Shown piece after piece: positions 33,318 to 44,984 of a stretch of 64,000 nt of DNA. The DNA lies in contig NC_085850.1 in assembly GCF_020906515.1 (NCBI RefSeq), positions 248,001 to 312,000 on the forward strand. The letters are read 5' to 3'. The translations under genes were made by a program, and so were the position numbers. The first letter of the stretch is position 1; every line of letters begins with the position of its first letter. The stretch comes from Vanrija pseudolonga. Its lineage: Eukaryota; Basidiomycota; Tremellomycetes; Trichosporonales; Trichosporonaceae. The notes under the pieces were generated by a model, which was not told where the DNA came from, did not search any database, and worked only from the letters and a program-made list of their open reading frames with translations.

Positions 33318-36076
33318 ATGCCGGCCGTCACGAGTCTGACAGCGCCGCCAAAGAAGCGCAACTTTGCCTGCGAGAGCTGCAGGTCGAAAAAGGTGGGCGC
33401 AGGTGCGACCGCCTCGGGGCTGTTTGTTCCGAGCGAGCGAGGCGGAGCAGATCTATCACTAAGGCTGGAGTCGAGTTGGGCTGACACTCCCAGCGACGAT
33501 GCGATGGCGGACAACCGCGATGCAGGGTGGGTTGAGAGATCATGGCAATTACTAACCCACCAGCTATGCACGACGCTCAAGACTGAGTGCATCTACAAAG
33601 GGTGGGTTGCAGTCTCTTTCGTGCCTCGCTGACAACAACCAGCATCCCGTCGTCCAAATACCTCCACGACCTAGAGGACCACGCGACCAAGCTGCGCGAC
33701 ACGCTCTCGCGCCTCAAACATGCGTCCAAGGAGGAGCGCGACCAAATCCTTGATCTGATTGACGACTCGAACATCCCCGCCACGGGGCCCAACCCGGACG
33801 GCTTTGGCTCGGAGCGCATGGCGAATATCGCGACCAGGCCGATGAAGCTCGACTCGTTGGTGGACAGTTTCAAGGAGCAGGTCAAGATATCGACGGATAC
33901 GGACAATCGGGTGGGTTGGGTTGGGTCGGGTGTCATTGGCAGGACAGGATACTGACTTCTCCAGGCCGCGCTCCACGGCCCCTCGTCGCTGTACTACCTC
34001 TCGAGCGCGAACACTGCCCAGTCGCCGCCGCCAGCGCAGGCCGACCTCGTGACGGACGCACTAGACATCGAGCACCATCTCATGATGGACTGGATCGATC
34101 GCGTCGCCCTCGCCGCCTCGTTCCCCGTCATGAACGAGGAGGTGTGGAGGTACGTCCTCAAAATGCATTTCACCTGGGTCCAGCCCATGTTCGGTTTTGT
34201 TCACCACAAGACGTTCATGCGTGAGTGGCAGCTGCAGCTACCGACCGGCCTTTGCTCACCCCACCCCCCACAGGCGACATGCACCGCCCGCGCACCCCGC
34301 AGTCCATGTTCTCGCCGTTCCTCCTCTACTGCCTCTGCACGCATGTGATCCGCGCGTGCGACGTCAACCTCCTCAGCGAGGGCATGAACCCGTCGGACCC
34401 TTTCTTGCCCCAGGCCAAGCTGCTCGTCCTGCGCGAGGTCGAGCGTGGTAGCTCGCTGTCTGCGATCGCGGGCCTGCTCACCCTGAGTGCAAAGATCATG
34501 TCCCTGGGGCATGTCTCCCCGGCATGGGTCTATCTGTAGGTGGCTCGCCGCTGTCGCACCCACTGACCTCCAGCGGCATGGCCATCCGCATGATTGACGA
34601 CCTCGGCATCCACCTCGACGGCAAGACGCCGGCCTCAGAATCCCAGTTCTCGACGGAAGAGCTCGAATCCCGGCGGCACATGTTCTGGTCGGCGTACCTC
34701 TGGGACAAGACCATGTCAACGTACCTCGGCCGCATGCCGATGCTGCAGCAGACGCGCGACTCGCCAAAACCCATCGACCCGGACGTCGAGCTCGACGCGG
34801 CGCCGTGGACGCCAGTGGGCAACCGCCTCGACCAGTTCCCGGCGTTCAAGTCGACCCCGAGTCTCGAGCTGTCGACGTTCTGCAACTCGTCGCGGCTGGC
34901 GATCATCATGAACGATATTTTGCTCTACGAGTGGGTACACAGGTTAAGGCTGTGCTGACAACGAAGCAATGGCTTCAGCTGCCCATTGAGTGCCGAGGGA
35001 CGAGGTGGTGAGGCTGGTGCCCCGCTCCTCGACTCGATCCACCGCGCATTGAAAGAATGGCGCAAGAAGCTGCCCCCAGAACTCCAGTTCAGCCCCAAGG
35101 ACGAGCCGGATCGTGTTCCCCCAGCTCACATCATCAACTTGAAGTGGGTGGACAACCGCTGTTTCCTTGCTGACCCACACAGCTGCCTCTATCACATGCT
35201 GTCGATCCTGCTGGACCGCCGACAGGCCGTCGGCGTCGTCCAAGACTCGAGCGTGAAATCCGCCCTCGAAATCTCTATCCTCGCCCAGCTGAGCCACTCG
35301 CACTTCCTTGACCGCGAGGCGGTACTCTCCCACTGCTGTGAGTTGGCATCCGGCTTCCACAACTGACCCCAGACTGCATCTACACCGCTGCGCTAGTGTT
35401 CCTCAGCAAGCTCCGATTGCGCACCAACGAAGGCTGGCTCTCGGACGAGGAGGCCGTCCTCGTGACGTCGCTGCAGTGGTGCCTGAACCGGTTGTCAAAC
35501 GCGTCGACGACCATTGCCGCACTCCGCGGCCCAGTGACGGTGCTGCACGAAAAGGTGTCTACCCTCCCCGGCCCGATCGCCTCGATCATCATCAGCGCCA
35601 TCGGCCCACCTCCAGTCAACCCCGAGGTCCCGTCGTCCGACTTCCAGCCGGCAACGACGACCAACGGGACAGCAGCGCACACCTCGCCCGACTCGATCAA
35701 CTCGGCCAACTCGCTGCAGTCTCTCGTGTCGACGGCGCCGAACCGCAAGAGCACAGCACCACCGCTCCAGCCGACAACGTTTGAGAACAACAACCTGACG
35801 CTCGAGTCTGCGCTCGCCGCGATCCTGCGCAACGACACGAGCTCGCTGGCGACGGCCGCGCTAACGACGACCGACACGTCGCCCCAGAGCAACCAGAGCA
35901 ACCCCGTCGTTGCGCCCACGCTGGTGGACAATGCTGCCGTCGGCCCAGGGAGCGACTTTTGGGGCTGGCTCGGCGGTGGCGAGTTTAGCTCGACGTCGGG
36001 CCAGTCGGGGCCGCAGATCCAGCCGACGGCGGCCGACGTCGACATGTCGTGGTTGTATTCCGTCCCGGATAGCTAG
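33318..36076 (+). CDS. Zn(II)2Cys6 transcription factor with fungal-specific regulatory domain (regulator 1)
   Basis: 770 aa; exons 33318-33392, 33494-33526, 33564-33601, 33643-33910, 33965-34220, 34274-34535, 34574-34930, 34979-35143 (acceptor at 34967 also fits), 35183-35337 and 35373-36076. The zinc cluster spans three exons: CESCRSKK, then a 33-nt micro-exon RRCDGGQPRCR, then LCTTLKTEC (C-x2-C-x6-C-x6-C-x2-C-x6-C). A linker/coiled region follows (DLEDHATKLRDTLSRLKH), then the PF04082-type domain with GMAIRMIDDLGIHLDG and RRHMFWSAYLWDKTMS. The C-terminus is Ser/Thr/Asn/Pro-rich, with WLGGGEF- and MSWLYS-like hydrophobic bits that could activate transcription. It is nuclear by family. It is divergent from the giant CBM-like gene, which it may control. 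Confidence 0.9.
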
Positions 36077-37585
36077 CGGGTGGAGCGGGGTGGGAGAGGG
36101 TGTTGTACGCTGTATCATCAATGTATCGTAGTGGGCTAGTGGGGTGAGAGCAGAGAGGCCGCAGGCCTCGTCACGAACATCTTGGCCAGCTGCCACGCTG
36201 GGGTCGTGTCGCCTCGTCACCTCCAAGTCTCTCGTCCTCCTTCCGAGCCACCGCCAAGTCGCCTCGCCACCTTGGCATCAGCACGTCCCACAACGACCGA
36301 CCGGCATCACACCCGGCCACACAGCCGACACAAACCTGGCGCGACGACGACAAGGACGGCCGGAGCTGTGCAGCGCGCGGGGTCACGTTGACAGCGCTGC
36401 CCGCGAGCGAGAGCGAACAAGCGAGCGGCGACCGAGCGGCGACGTCGTCTTGGCGTCTGTCTGCATCGACGAAGCGAGCGAGCGCCGAAGATAGGCACGC
36501 TGCCCGCCCCGTCCTCCTTGGCCGATAACAATCGCCGGACCCGGGGCCTCGTCGTCGCCGGTGCGGGTTGCCCGCGATCGTCACCCCTCCCGCCAAGCTG
36601 ACGAGCCCCGCACGATCGCCAGGCCGAGGGGCCGAGGGAGACCGAAGGATCAGCTGTCCGGGGTCACCCGGGCGTGGCCGAAAGGATGCTTCGTCAGCTC
36701 GTGTCGGCGAGCCGGCGAGCGGATCAGTGGTGTGTGTGGATCATGGCGGGCAACGATGCGAGGCTGCAAGACATGAATCACTGATCAAAGATGTGCTGGG
36801 CATCTGGGCGCCGAGACGCGGCGCTGCGCCATTTGTCCAACTTGCCTTGAGCCACGCTCACTGCCTCACGGCGCCGCAGCGCAAGCACATGACTAGGCCA
36901 CGGCAGCTGCTCCAGCGCTCTAGCCAGCCGGCGCCACCTGGATTCCAAGATCTCGTACCACTGGGCATGTGACGACGACGTCGTCTCGGTCCTGCGCGCT
37001 CGGGATATTATCGTCACTTGCAGCACTGCCCCTCGGGCAGAGTTTAAAGTCGAGCAAGAGTCTCATGACGTTGCCTGCCCGCAATCAGGCAGGCGCAACG
37101 CGCATCAATGTGTACGAGGCATGGTGGGGACTTGCTTGGCTTTGGCTTTGCGTGGCGTGGGCTTGGGCTGGCTGGCTGGCTGGCTTGAGCTTGCTTCGGG
37201 ACAAGGAGGATGCCACTGCGAGTCCAGTTGCCCGCGCCGCGCTGATCGCTCGGTCGAGGTGGTGGCGACGACGACGTTGTCGCACCCGCTTGCCTCGTCG
37301 TCGCCGAAGCATGCTGCATGCCCATGCATGCACTCACTCCCTTTGCCTAGCCAAACCTTGCGTCGCGGAGACAAAGTATAAGAACTCGCCGCGGCAAACA
37401 CGTCGAGGTCGAAACCTGAGCAGAGATCGATCCCGCCTACGAATCAAACCCTGGCCTAGGCAGTAAACACCACCAAGACACCCACCAAAGCGACACAACC
37501 ACAACTCTTCTCTCTTCTCCTCATCTCTCATCTTATAGTTCATCGTTCTCAACAAACCCCAACAACCCACACTCTCTACACCATC
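36077..37585. other. Intergenic region
   Basis: 1.5 kb between regulator 1 and the first lectin. It is GC-rich and non-coding in character; the CT-rich leader CTCTTCTCTCTTCTCCTC lies near 37505-37525 just before the lectin ATG. Nothing else is seen. Confidence 0.5.
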
Positions 37586-38393
37586 ATGCTCGTCGCCACC
37601 GCCCTCCTCGCCACCCTCGCCGTCGTCGCGGCCCAGGACCCCTGCGGCCCCACCTCCAAGCCGCCCGTCAGCAGCACCACCACCGCGCCCCCCACCAGCA
37701 CGACCGCGCCCCCTCCCACTGGCGGCGTCGCGCTCCACCCCAACGGCCAGAACGGCTGGTGCATCGACATTGCCGGCGCCAACTATGCCAACGGCACCCC
37801 CGTCCAGCTGTGAGTGTCGCCGAAGACGTGGGGCGAGTGGCTCCGCGGGGCGCTCAGGGAAGGACTGCAAAGGGAAAGGCCAGCGAGATCGTCCGCGCCG
37901 CCGCGTCCCTTGTCGTCGGCGCCGCCGCGCGTCCCACCCACACTCTCTCTCGCTCGTCGCTAACCCACCCCCAGCTACCAGTGCAACGGCACCGGTGCCC
38001 AGAAGTTTGCCATCCAGCGCGGCGACGGCAAGTTCCAGGTTGCCGGCACCAACTTCTGCGTCGACGCCGGCGTCAACCCCGGCAACGGCTCCAAGCTCCA
38101 CCTCTGGCAGTGCTACCAGGGCCTCCCGCAGCAGCAGTGGTACTGGACCAACGACAACCGCATTGCTCTTACTGGCCAGGGTGAGTCTGCCGAGCGCCGA
38201 GCGCGCCACCATGCCGCGCAGCGGCGTGGTGGGTCGGAAAGCCACCTTCCTTCTGATCCCCCCTCTGTTTCTCCCCACTAACACCCCCGCAGGCCTCTGC
38301 CTCGACCTCCCCTCGGGCAGCCTCTCGAACGGCAACCAGCTCCAGGTCTGGCAGTGCGCCACGGGCAACACGAACCAGGTCTGGAGCAACTAA
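37586..38393 (+). CDS. Secreted beta-trefoil (ricin B-type) lectin-like protein 1
   Basis: 176 aa; exons 37586-37809, 37975-38180 and 38293-38393. Residues 1-16 form a signal peptide (MLVATALLATLAVVAAQ). A Thr/Pro/Ser linker follows (about residues 20-48), then one beta-trefoil domain with the Q-x-W repeats of ricin-type lectins: WCIDIAGAN, FCVDAGVNPGNGSKLHLWQC, QQQWYW, LCLDLPSGSLSNGNQLQVWQ and NQVW at the end. It would bind galactose-type or other glycans outside the cell; no enzyme domain is attached, so it may be a stand-alone lectin or a shed wall protein. Intron 1 is long for this window (165 nt). A paralog lies 4.1 kb downstream. Confidence 0.88.
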
Positions 38394-38627
38394 GCGGCGG
38401 ACAAGGACGCGCAGTAGCAGTGGCCCCAGCGCCGGCCGGCGCCACCACCCACTGCCAAGCCCCCACGTCCCCCCTCTTCTCTCTCATCACGACCCGTCGA
38501 CGCATGGACACTTTCTTCTCCTTATTCTCTCATGGACAATTTGACACCACCACCACCACCACACGCCGTCCCCGCAGTTTGTAGATAGGGCGGTACATTG
38601 CTGCAAGCCAAATGCAAATAACGTATC

Positions 38628-38678
38628 GTGTGTGGTGTGGGTGTGGGCGTGGGTGTGGGTGTGTGGGTGTGTAGGCGT
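38628..38678. repeat. TG/GGTGTG microsatellite
   Basis: Irregular GTGTGG-GTGTG repeats just downstream of lectin 1. Confidence 0.7.
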
Positions 38679-38887
38679 GGTGTTTGGGTTGTGCCTCCCG
38701 CCGCCGCCGTGCCTTCCCGATGTGGCACCAAGTCCAAGTTATTGCGGGCAACGCGGCGACTTGGCGCCAAAGACGCGTCTCACGTCCCCACGCGCCTGTG
38801 CCCACCACCCACGAACACCTCGGGACGGACACAAACAGCTTCGACAGATGCATACAGCCGTGGCAGATACTCACACACGCATACATG

Positions 38888-38905
38888 CACACACACACAC
38901 ACACC
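38888..38905. repeat. (CA)9 microsatellite
   Basis: Perfect CA dinucleotide run. Confidence 0.8.
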
Positions 38906-40510
38906 AGCGATCATGCATGCGTGCATACCTCTGTCCCGAGTCGTCCGTCCCCGCGGCGTCCCCCGGCGCCACTCTCCCATCCGACAGCCCTCGCAGCGGC
39001 CACTTTGTCTCTCATTCCGTGTTTTGGGCGTTTCAGCTGCCCGCAGGTGGCGGCGGCGGCGGCGGCGCGGAGCCAAACCCAACGACTGATAGTTCTGCTT
39101 CCGTCATCTTACACGTGTCATTAGGGGCGCACTCTCGGCACACGAGCCGGAGCAGCAGCCGGAGGAGCCGGCTGGTGCCACCCACCTGCCTGCCTGCCCC
39201 ACTCCGAGGCGGCGTCGTACTCCACTTTGCGATCTGCAGAATAAACTTCCTGGGGTCTTGCTTGGGTGGCTCTCTCTCGGCAGTGTCGGCAAGAAGGAGG
39301 TGGGCGGGGGTGGGTGGGTGCCGTGGAGTGGAGTGGGCGCTTAACTCCACTCGAGTGGTTCGCTTGTTTGTCAAGGCAGACGAGCGGACGAGCGGACGAG
39401 GCGGAGGCATGGCAAGGCGGGGGCATATGGACGCAGGGAACAGAACGTACGCAGGCCTTGCTTGAGCAGAGGCGAGGCGAGGTCCGCATGCTGCTGCCTT
39501 CATTAGACAAACGAAACAGGGCGCGAGCAGAGTCAAAGCCAAAGTTTTGACGGCTACGAGGCAAGCAGGAGCTGGAGCTCAGCTCGCCGCAGGCGCGAGG
39601 CGGAGCGGAGGAAGCGAGCCTGCAAGGAGGCGGGGCCAAGCCAGGCCCACGCCCACGAAACAGAGCGTGACGTCCGTCTGACGTCTGAACAAACATGTAC
39701 CTGCGGCGTCTGTAGCGGAGGCAGCGGTGCAGCGGCCAGCTGCAGCAAGCACCCAGAGGCAGGCAGCTGGAGCTGAGTTGGCTCCGCTCCGCTACATGCC
39801 AGCGCAAAAGATGAGGCACAATCTCGTCGGGCAGATTTCGTGCCCTCGGCCGTAAGTCGTCGTAGTCCGCCGTACCCTGCTTCTGCAATCTCGCTTCCTT
39901 CAGTGCGGAGGCAGGCAGCGGAGCGCAGGATGGTCGAGGAGGACGGGGGCACAGCGTAACGCTGCACATGTTCCTGCGGCGTTCGGCGGAGTCGCTTCAC
40001 AGGAGGGGAGTGCGAGACGGCGGTGGCAAACTTGGCCCCATGGCACCGGCGACCCACCACCCGACACATTGAAGCTGTGGCATCATGGCAGAGGCACAGC
40101 AAACTGTGGGACGAGGTACAGCTTCGAGGAGCTCGTTCGCCGCAGCGTCATGCGAGGTGGAGAGAGTCAGCTGGCCTGCTCGTGCGAGTGCGAGCGTGGC
40201 GCGTGGCACGCCGTCCTCGTGCGAGCTGGCTGGCTGACGGTGGTGACGCTGTCTCGCGTACCTCATACCTCAGGCAAGCAGCGGCCAAGTGGTGGAACCT
40301 TCGGTGCCGCGTGCCATCTCGTGCCGGTGACGCAGTGGCAGGGCGGTGCTCCATTCTTCGAGCAGCCACGGTCGGACGGCCAAGAGGAGCAGATGTCTCA
40401 GCCAGCCAGTCAGACGCCATCCGCCGCAGGATGGCGTTGAACAAGGTCATGCGCCAACTTGACTTGCGCCATGCGCTCAGCATGCACCACGCACAAGCAG
40501 CAGCATGCAC

Positions 40511-40531
40511 GCTGCTGCTGCTGCTGCTGCA
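40511..40531. repeat. (GCT)7 trinucleotide microsatellite
   Basis: Seven near-perfect GCT units. They are not in a credible coding frame. Confidence 0.8.
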
Positions 40532-41249
40532 CCCGCTCACCCCCAAACCCAACCCAACCCAAGCCACCGAGCCGACCTCACAGGCCAAGGCAGGCACCCA
40601 CTTGTCCGTGCGCCACCCATGTGCCGTGCCAAGACCCTAGATTTTCAATGGATGACGCCGTCGTCAGTGTACGTCGCCTCACCTGCAGGTCTTGTTGCCT
40701 CCGTCATTGCGGTGCTGCTGGGCATTTGTGCTGGGCGAGCTGGGCACTGCGTATGCAGCAGCAGCGGAGAATCGGGAGGCATGGAGAGGGAGATCGAAGT
40801 AAGGAGACACTGCATACGCACCGCACAGCTCGCGGGCAAGCGTGCCTCCGTGGCCTTACTCAAGCTTACCACAATTACACGAGTTTACCCAAGGTGCCCA
40901 CCAGGCCCACCATGCGCGCAAGTAGGCGCACGCATGCTGCCGATCGTTAGTCGTGTGTGATTGTGCCGTGGTGCTGTTCCGAGGCCCCTGGTCCAGGTGG
41001 TACGTTTGTTTTGAGGTCCGCGAGGTCCTAGGTCCTCTGTTGCCCATGTGTCTCTGTGCTCTTGTGTTGCGGCATGCGGCGGCTATGGGGCTGCAGCTCG
41101 CTCTGGCTAATCGCCAGCCTAATCCCTCCTTCCGCGGTACTAGACCGCTGCGTCGGCGCAATCTGAGACATGCGTTGAATTGGGCTTGTGCCAGCCAGCT
41201 TCCCCGCAAGCTATGCGTGGCGTCGACCGCGCCGTAGTTCACAGCAGAT

Positions 41250-41250
<1 letters not shown>

Positions 41251-41280
<30 letters not shown>
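41251..41280. repeat. (GCA)10 trinucleotide microsatellite
   Basis: Ten perfect GCA units; not in a credible gene. Confidence 0.85.
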
Positions 41281-41281
<1 letters not shown>

Positions 41282-42479
41282 ACGGCGCCTGGCACCGCCC
41301 TGCGTTGGCCGCAACATACCACGCAGCGACTATTTTCGCAAGCAGACAGCACCAGATTCCACCATGTGGCCAAGCAAAGCCTTTGCAGGCGTGCCTGGCA
41401 GAGGGCATTAAGGCTGCCGGCAGACCTAGGGAGGGAGAACGGGGTCCGACCCTGGCGGCCGTGAGTGTCAAGAGGGTGCTGGACCCTCGTGCCTGCGTAG
41501 ACGGAGCAGGTGGATGAGGTCGGCGGCGGCGGCGAGGCGGCCGGGGAGGCGGCCGGGGGATACTCCGAGACGTCTGCAGCGCTTGAGGGCAAGCAGGCAA
41601 GCCGCAACAATTTGTCCAGCAAAGTTGCGCGCAAGGCCAGCGACGACACAATTGCATCACTGCTGCATCAGCCGCGGCACAGCGCACGCACGCATGCATG
41701 GAGAACATGAACTGTGTGACATGCTTGCTTGCCTTGCCTTGCCTTGCCCACTGCAGCACTCGTAAACAACATGTCCGCTCCGCCCCGCCGCGCCTGGCCG
41801 CCGCCTCTGCCGCAACACACAAACAATGACGGAATGAAACCAACCGCCCCGGACCTGGCCGCCAACCCACGAGCCACAAGCTGGCTGGCGTGCCGTGCCG
41901 CGCGCGCCCCTCCGTTGGGTGTGCGGCTACCACGTCGTTGCTTGGCAGCCTGTGCTGGTCAGGGCTCGTGGCCAAGGGCAGGCCGATTGCGCCGCTCCGA
42001 CACGAGGATGCTTGTAATCTAGGGTACTCACTCGCAGCTGCGGCTGCAAGCAAGATTTGTTTGTGGCCCTCGCCTGCCTGCCTCTGTTGCTCCACCAGAA
42101 GCGGCAATGGCTGCCAAACCTGCCTGTGGGTAAGCTTGTTGCCCCTCATGTTGCGAGCGAGCGAGCGAGTGAGCACGCAGGCAAGGCAAAGCAGTCGCAG
42201 ACTCTCAGAGCAGTCGCAGCCTCCTCCTCGTTGCCCGCCTCTGCAGACAGATCCAGCACATTCATAACCAGGCTTGTCTTTTCCTGTTCCTGCCGCTCTC
42301 CCGTCTGTCTCCCGTTGAATCCTATCGTCGAGCGTTATCTCGACGAGAACAAGCAAAGTCAGTTAATAAATCAACACACACGAGGCTCGACACCTTCTCG
42401 ACCGACTTCGACCAGGCCTGCTGCTTTTTTTTTCTCGACTCGGCTCGACCACCAACCCTCCCCCCTCCTCTCCGACACC

Positions 42480-43152
42480 ATGCGCTTCTCCCGCGCACTC
42501 GTCTTTGCCTCGGCGCTCATCGCCACGGCCAACGCCATCGCCATCGACCTGCCCACCAAGACTGAGGCTGTCGTCGTCGTCGAGGCCCGCGGCCACGCCT
42601 CGCACAAGCCGTCCAAGACGCCCCCTGGCCCGCCCGGCCCGTCCGCCACCCCCGGCGGCGGCGACGACGGCGGCGAGAGCGAGTGGAACGGCGGCAAGCA
42701 CATCTACGCCGACGGCTGCGGCGATGTTTGTCTGTCGGTCAAGGACGGCAAGCTCGAGAAGGGCCAGCCCGTTGTTGTGTAAGTGGCGCGGGTGTGGCGG
42801 CGAAGAGGCTTGCTGCTGACCACCTCGCAGCGACAAGTGCACAAACGTCCCTGCCCAGTCGTGGGACATCCACCGCGGCAACGGCGCGATCCGCCTCAAG
42901 GGCACCGACTGGTGTCTCGAGGCCGCCGACGACCCGGCCGCAAAGGACAGCGTCAAGCTGTGGCGCTGCTACCCCGGCATTGCGGCGCAGTCGTGGCTCT
43001 GGGGCGACGACAACACCATCTCGCTGCCAGACCAGCACCTCTGCCTCGACCTGACGGACGGCGACAAGACGCCCGGCAACGCGGTGCAGACGTTTCAGTG
43101 CTTTGCGGGCAACACGAACCAGATCTGGACCACCAACATCAAGGACAACTAA
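42480..43152 (+). CDS. Secreted beta-trefoil (ricin B-type) lectin-like protein 2
   Basis: 206 aa; exons 42480-42778 and 42831-43152 (52-nt intron). The signal peptide is MRFSRALVFASALIATANA. A Pro/Gly/Lys-rich linker (about residues 40-65) leads into one beta-trefoil: CGDVCLSVKDG, a QSWDIHRGNG repeat, WCLEAADDPAAKDSVKLWRC, QSWLW, LCLDLTDGDKTPGNAVQTFQ and NQIW. The layout and intron phase match lectin 1, so the two are diverged paralogs, but the linkers are unrelated (Thr/Pro in one, Pro/Gly in the other). An extracellular glycan-binding role is inferred from the fold. Confidence 0.88.
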
Positions 43153-44984
43153 CCGTTGCCCAATATACCCGGAGCATACCCTAATAGACTTCCTCGCCGC
43201 TCTTGAATGATGACCATGTGCGCTACTCCACCACGAACAATGGCTCTTCATGGCTGTGCGTCTGGACATTCGCCGCTCGCGGCACCCCACACTCGCTGTA
43301 TTCTCCATACTGCACACCGCTGTGTGCTGCTCTATAGTGGTCGCTACTGGCCGTATATTCATTGCTCTCACCACCACGGACAATTTGCCATACAGAGGCG
43401 TGTGGATGTGGATGCAATACAGTTGCTTAGAGGCTGGCAGGAGGAGCTGCAGCAGAGGAAACACAACCGGCGGCAGCAGCCAAGTTGCCGTTGTCAAGAC
43501 GCGCCGCTGCGCGAAACCTTCCCGCAGGAAGGCGGGACGCGTTGTTACGGCGTCGACAACCGCGTCTGGGCTGGGCTGCCGGGCTGGGCTGGGCACCCAA
43601 ACCAGCCCAGCCTGGGCCATCTCCTGGTTCGCGTTCCTGGGCCGTGCATGCTGACATGATCTGTCCATTGAGCAAGGTGAGTTGCTAGCCCGGCGAGCAT
43701 GGCCGCGTTTGGTGTTTCGGGTTATTGTTGTTGTCGAGCTCGACGCTGGTGTGCGCTTAACCATCCCCTGCCGACACCCACCAGCCACTGTAAAGCGTGC
43801 ACTACTAATACACCCCCTGAGTAGTTCATTGTGCCGTGTGCCGTGTGCCGTGGGCTAGGCCAGGTAGGATAGGCTTCCCTTGTCGTGGTCATTAGGCGAC
43901 GGGGACAGCGAATGCAGCAGGTAGGACAAGCCAGCTGCAGTAGGCAATCAACAGCCAGAGCCACGAGGTTTCGCCGTGTGTGCCAGCGTGCCAAGCAAGC
44001 CTCAGCCTCAGCCTGGCCATTCATTCCGCGCCTCACGATCGCGAGCAACGGCAGCGTGTCACCCTCCGCGTCAGTGGGACGTGTCGACGTGCACTAGTGG
44101 GCATGGGATGAGCCGCGGCGGTCGGCAAACATTCCATAATCATGAGTTCTCGAGAGCTTCTGGCAGCGCAGTCTGGATGCCGGAGACGCAGGCACTGGTC
44201 GCAGGGGCAAACGTCAGACGTCGGCGTGGTCCTCTTGGCTTCTTGACGACGACTGCTAGGTGCTGGGAACTTGGAGCAGCTGCACGTGGGCTGGGAGCGA
44301 GAGGGTGGAGAGGGTGTGTGTGTGAGCCGGCTCTGGGAACCGGCCAAGCCGTAGCGTGAGCGTGGAAGAGGGACGGCTGGCGGTCAGTTCACTCCACCCC
44401 AGCACCACACATCGCTCGCTTGGGTCGTTCCTGCGCGTTCCTCTGCAGCCATTGTGGCTTGTGAGAGTGGGGACCCGGGGTGAAGCAGGCACTCGGCACT
44501 CGGCACTGCTGGCTGGTGCTGCTAGCCTTCTACTGGAGGCAGTAGGCAGGGGCGAGGGGATGCAGGCCTGGGAGTCTGTGTCTCGGAGGTGGATATCGGC
44601 GCGGGGGTCGGGGGCCAGCCATGTTCTCAAGCACGCACACAGCAGCACACAGCATGGCGATCTGGCGATCTGTCGTTGTACATACTGCACATGCAAGTGG
44701 CACCCGCACCGACATGCACCGAGATGCGTTACACCGAGATGCGACAGCAAGCAGAACTGCACCGAGATCAGTCAGATCCACCACATCACCGAGATGGCGC
44801 CGCGAGCCTACCAGGCAGGACCAATGTCGCAATCGCTCCGGACCTCGCCTCGCCTGGCAGCGGCGGATTTGACCGGCCACTGACCGATAACACCATCGCG
44901 CACCATGACCACTACCACGACGGCGAACGACGAGTATAGCCCAGCGGCGATGGCATCGACTCGTCATGCATCGCCCACATCATC
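43153..44984. other. Intergenic region with GC-rich hairpin
   Basis: 1.8 kb between lectin 2 and the flavin monooxygenase. A strong hairpin lies at 43582-43612, and a CGATAA site at 44885-44890, about 100 bp before the monooxygenase ATG. No gene is seen. Confidence 0.5.
43582..43612. repeat. GC-rich inverted repeat (11-bp perfect stem, 9-nt loop)
   Basis: GGCTGGGCTGG (43582-43592) pairs with CCAGCCCAGCC (43602-43612). It lies about 430 bp after the lectin 2 stop. Confidence 0.7.

Larger units (their letters stand above)
38394..42479. other. 4.1-kb gene-poor interval between the two lectin genes
   Basis: No open frame here has convincing protein character: long frames on both strands are Arg/Ala/Cys-rich shadows of GC-rich DNA. 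It contains TG and CA microsatellites, a (GCT)n tract, a (GCA)10 tract and many CTTGCCTTGC-like short repeats. It could hold long promoters, untranslated exons or non-coding RNA, but none can be shown. Confidence 0.55.

Noticed and set aside
33233-33484. Alternative frame around RRCDRLGAVCSERARR taken at first as part of the zinc cluster of regulator 1
   Set aside because: It lies inside intron 1; the micro-exon at 33494-33526 gives a complete six-Cys cluster in frame.
40511-41280. GCT/GCA trinucleotide runs as polyglutamine or polyalanine coding sequence
   Set aside because: Neither lies in a frame with coding character on either strand.
41211-42356. 381-codon minus-strand frame in the gene-poor interval
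   Set aside because: Runs through the (GCA)10 tract; Cys/Arg/Ala-rich without hydrophobic core or motif.
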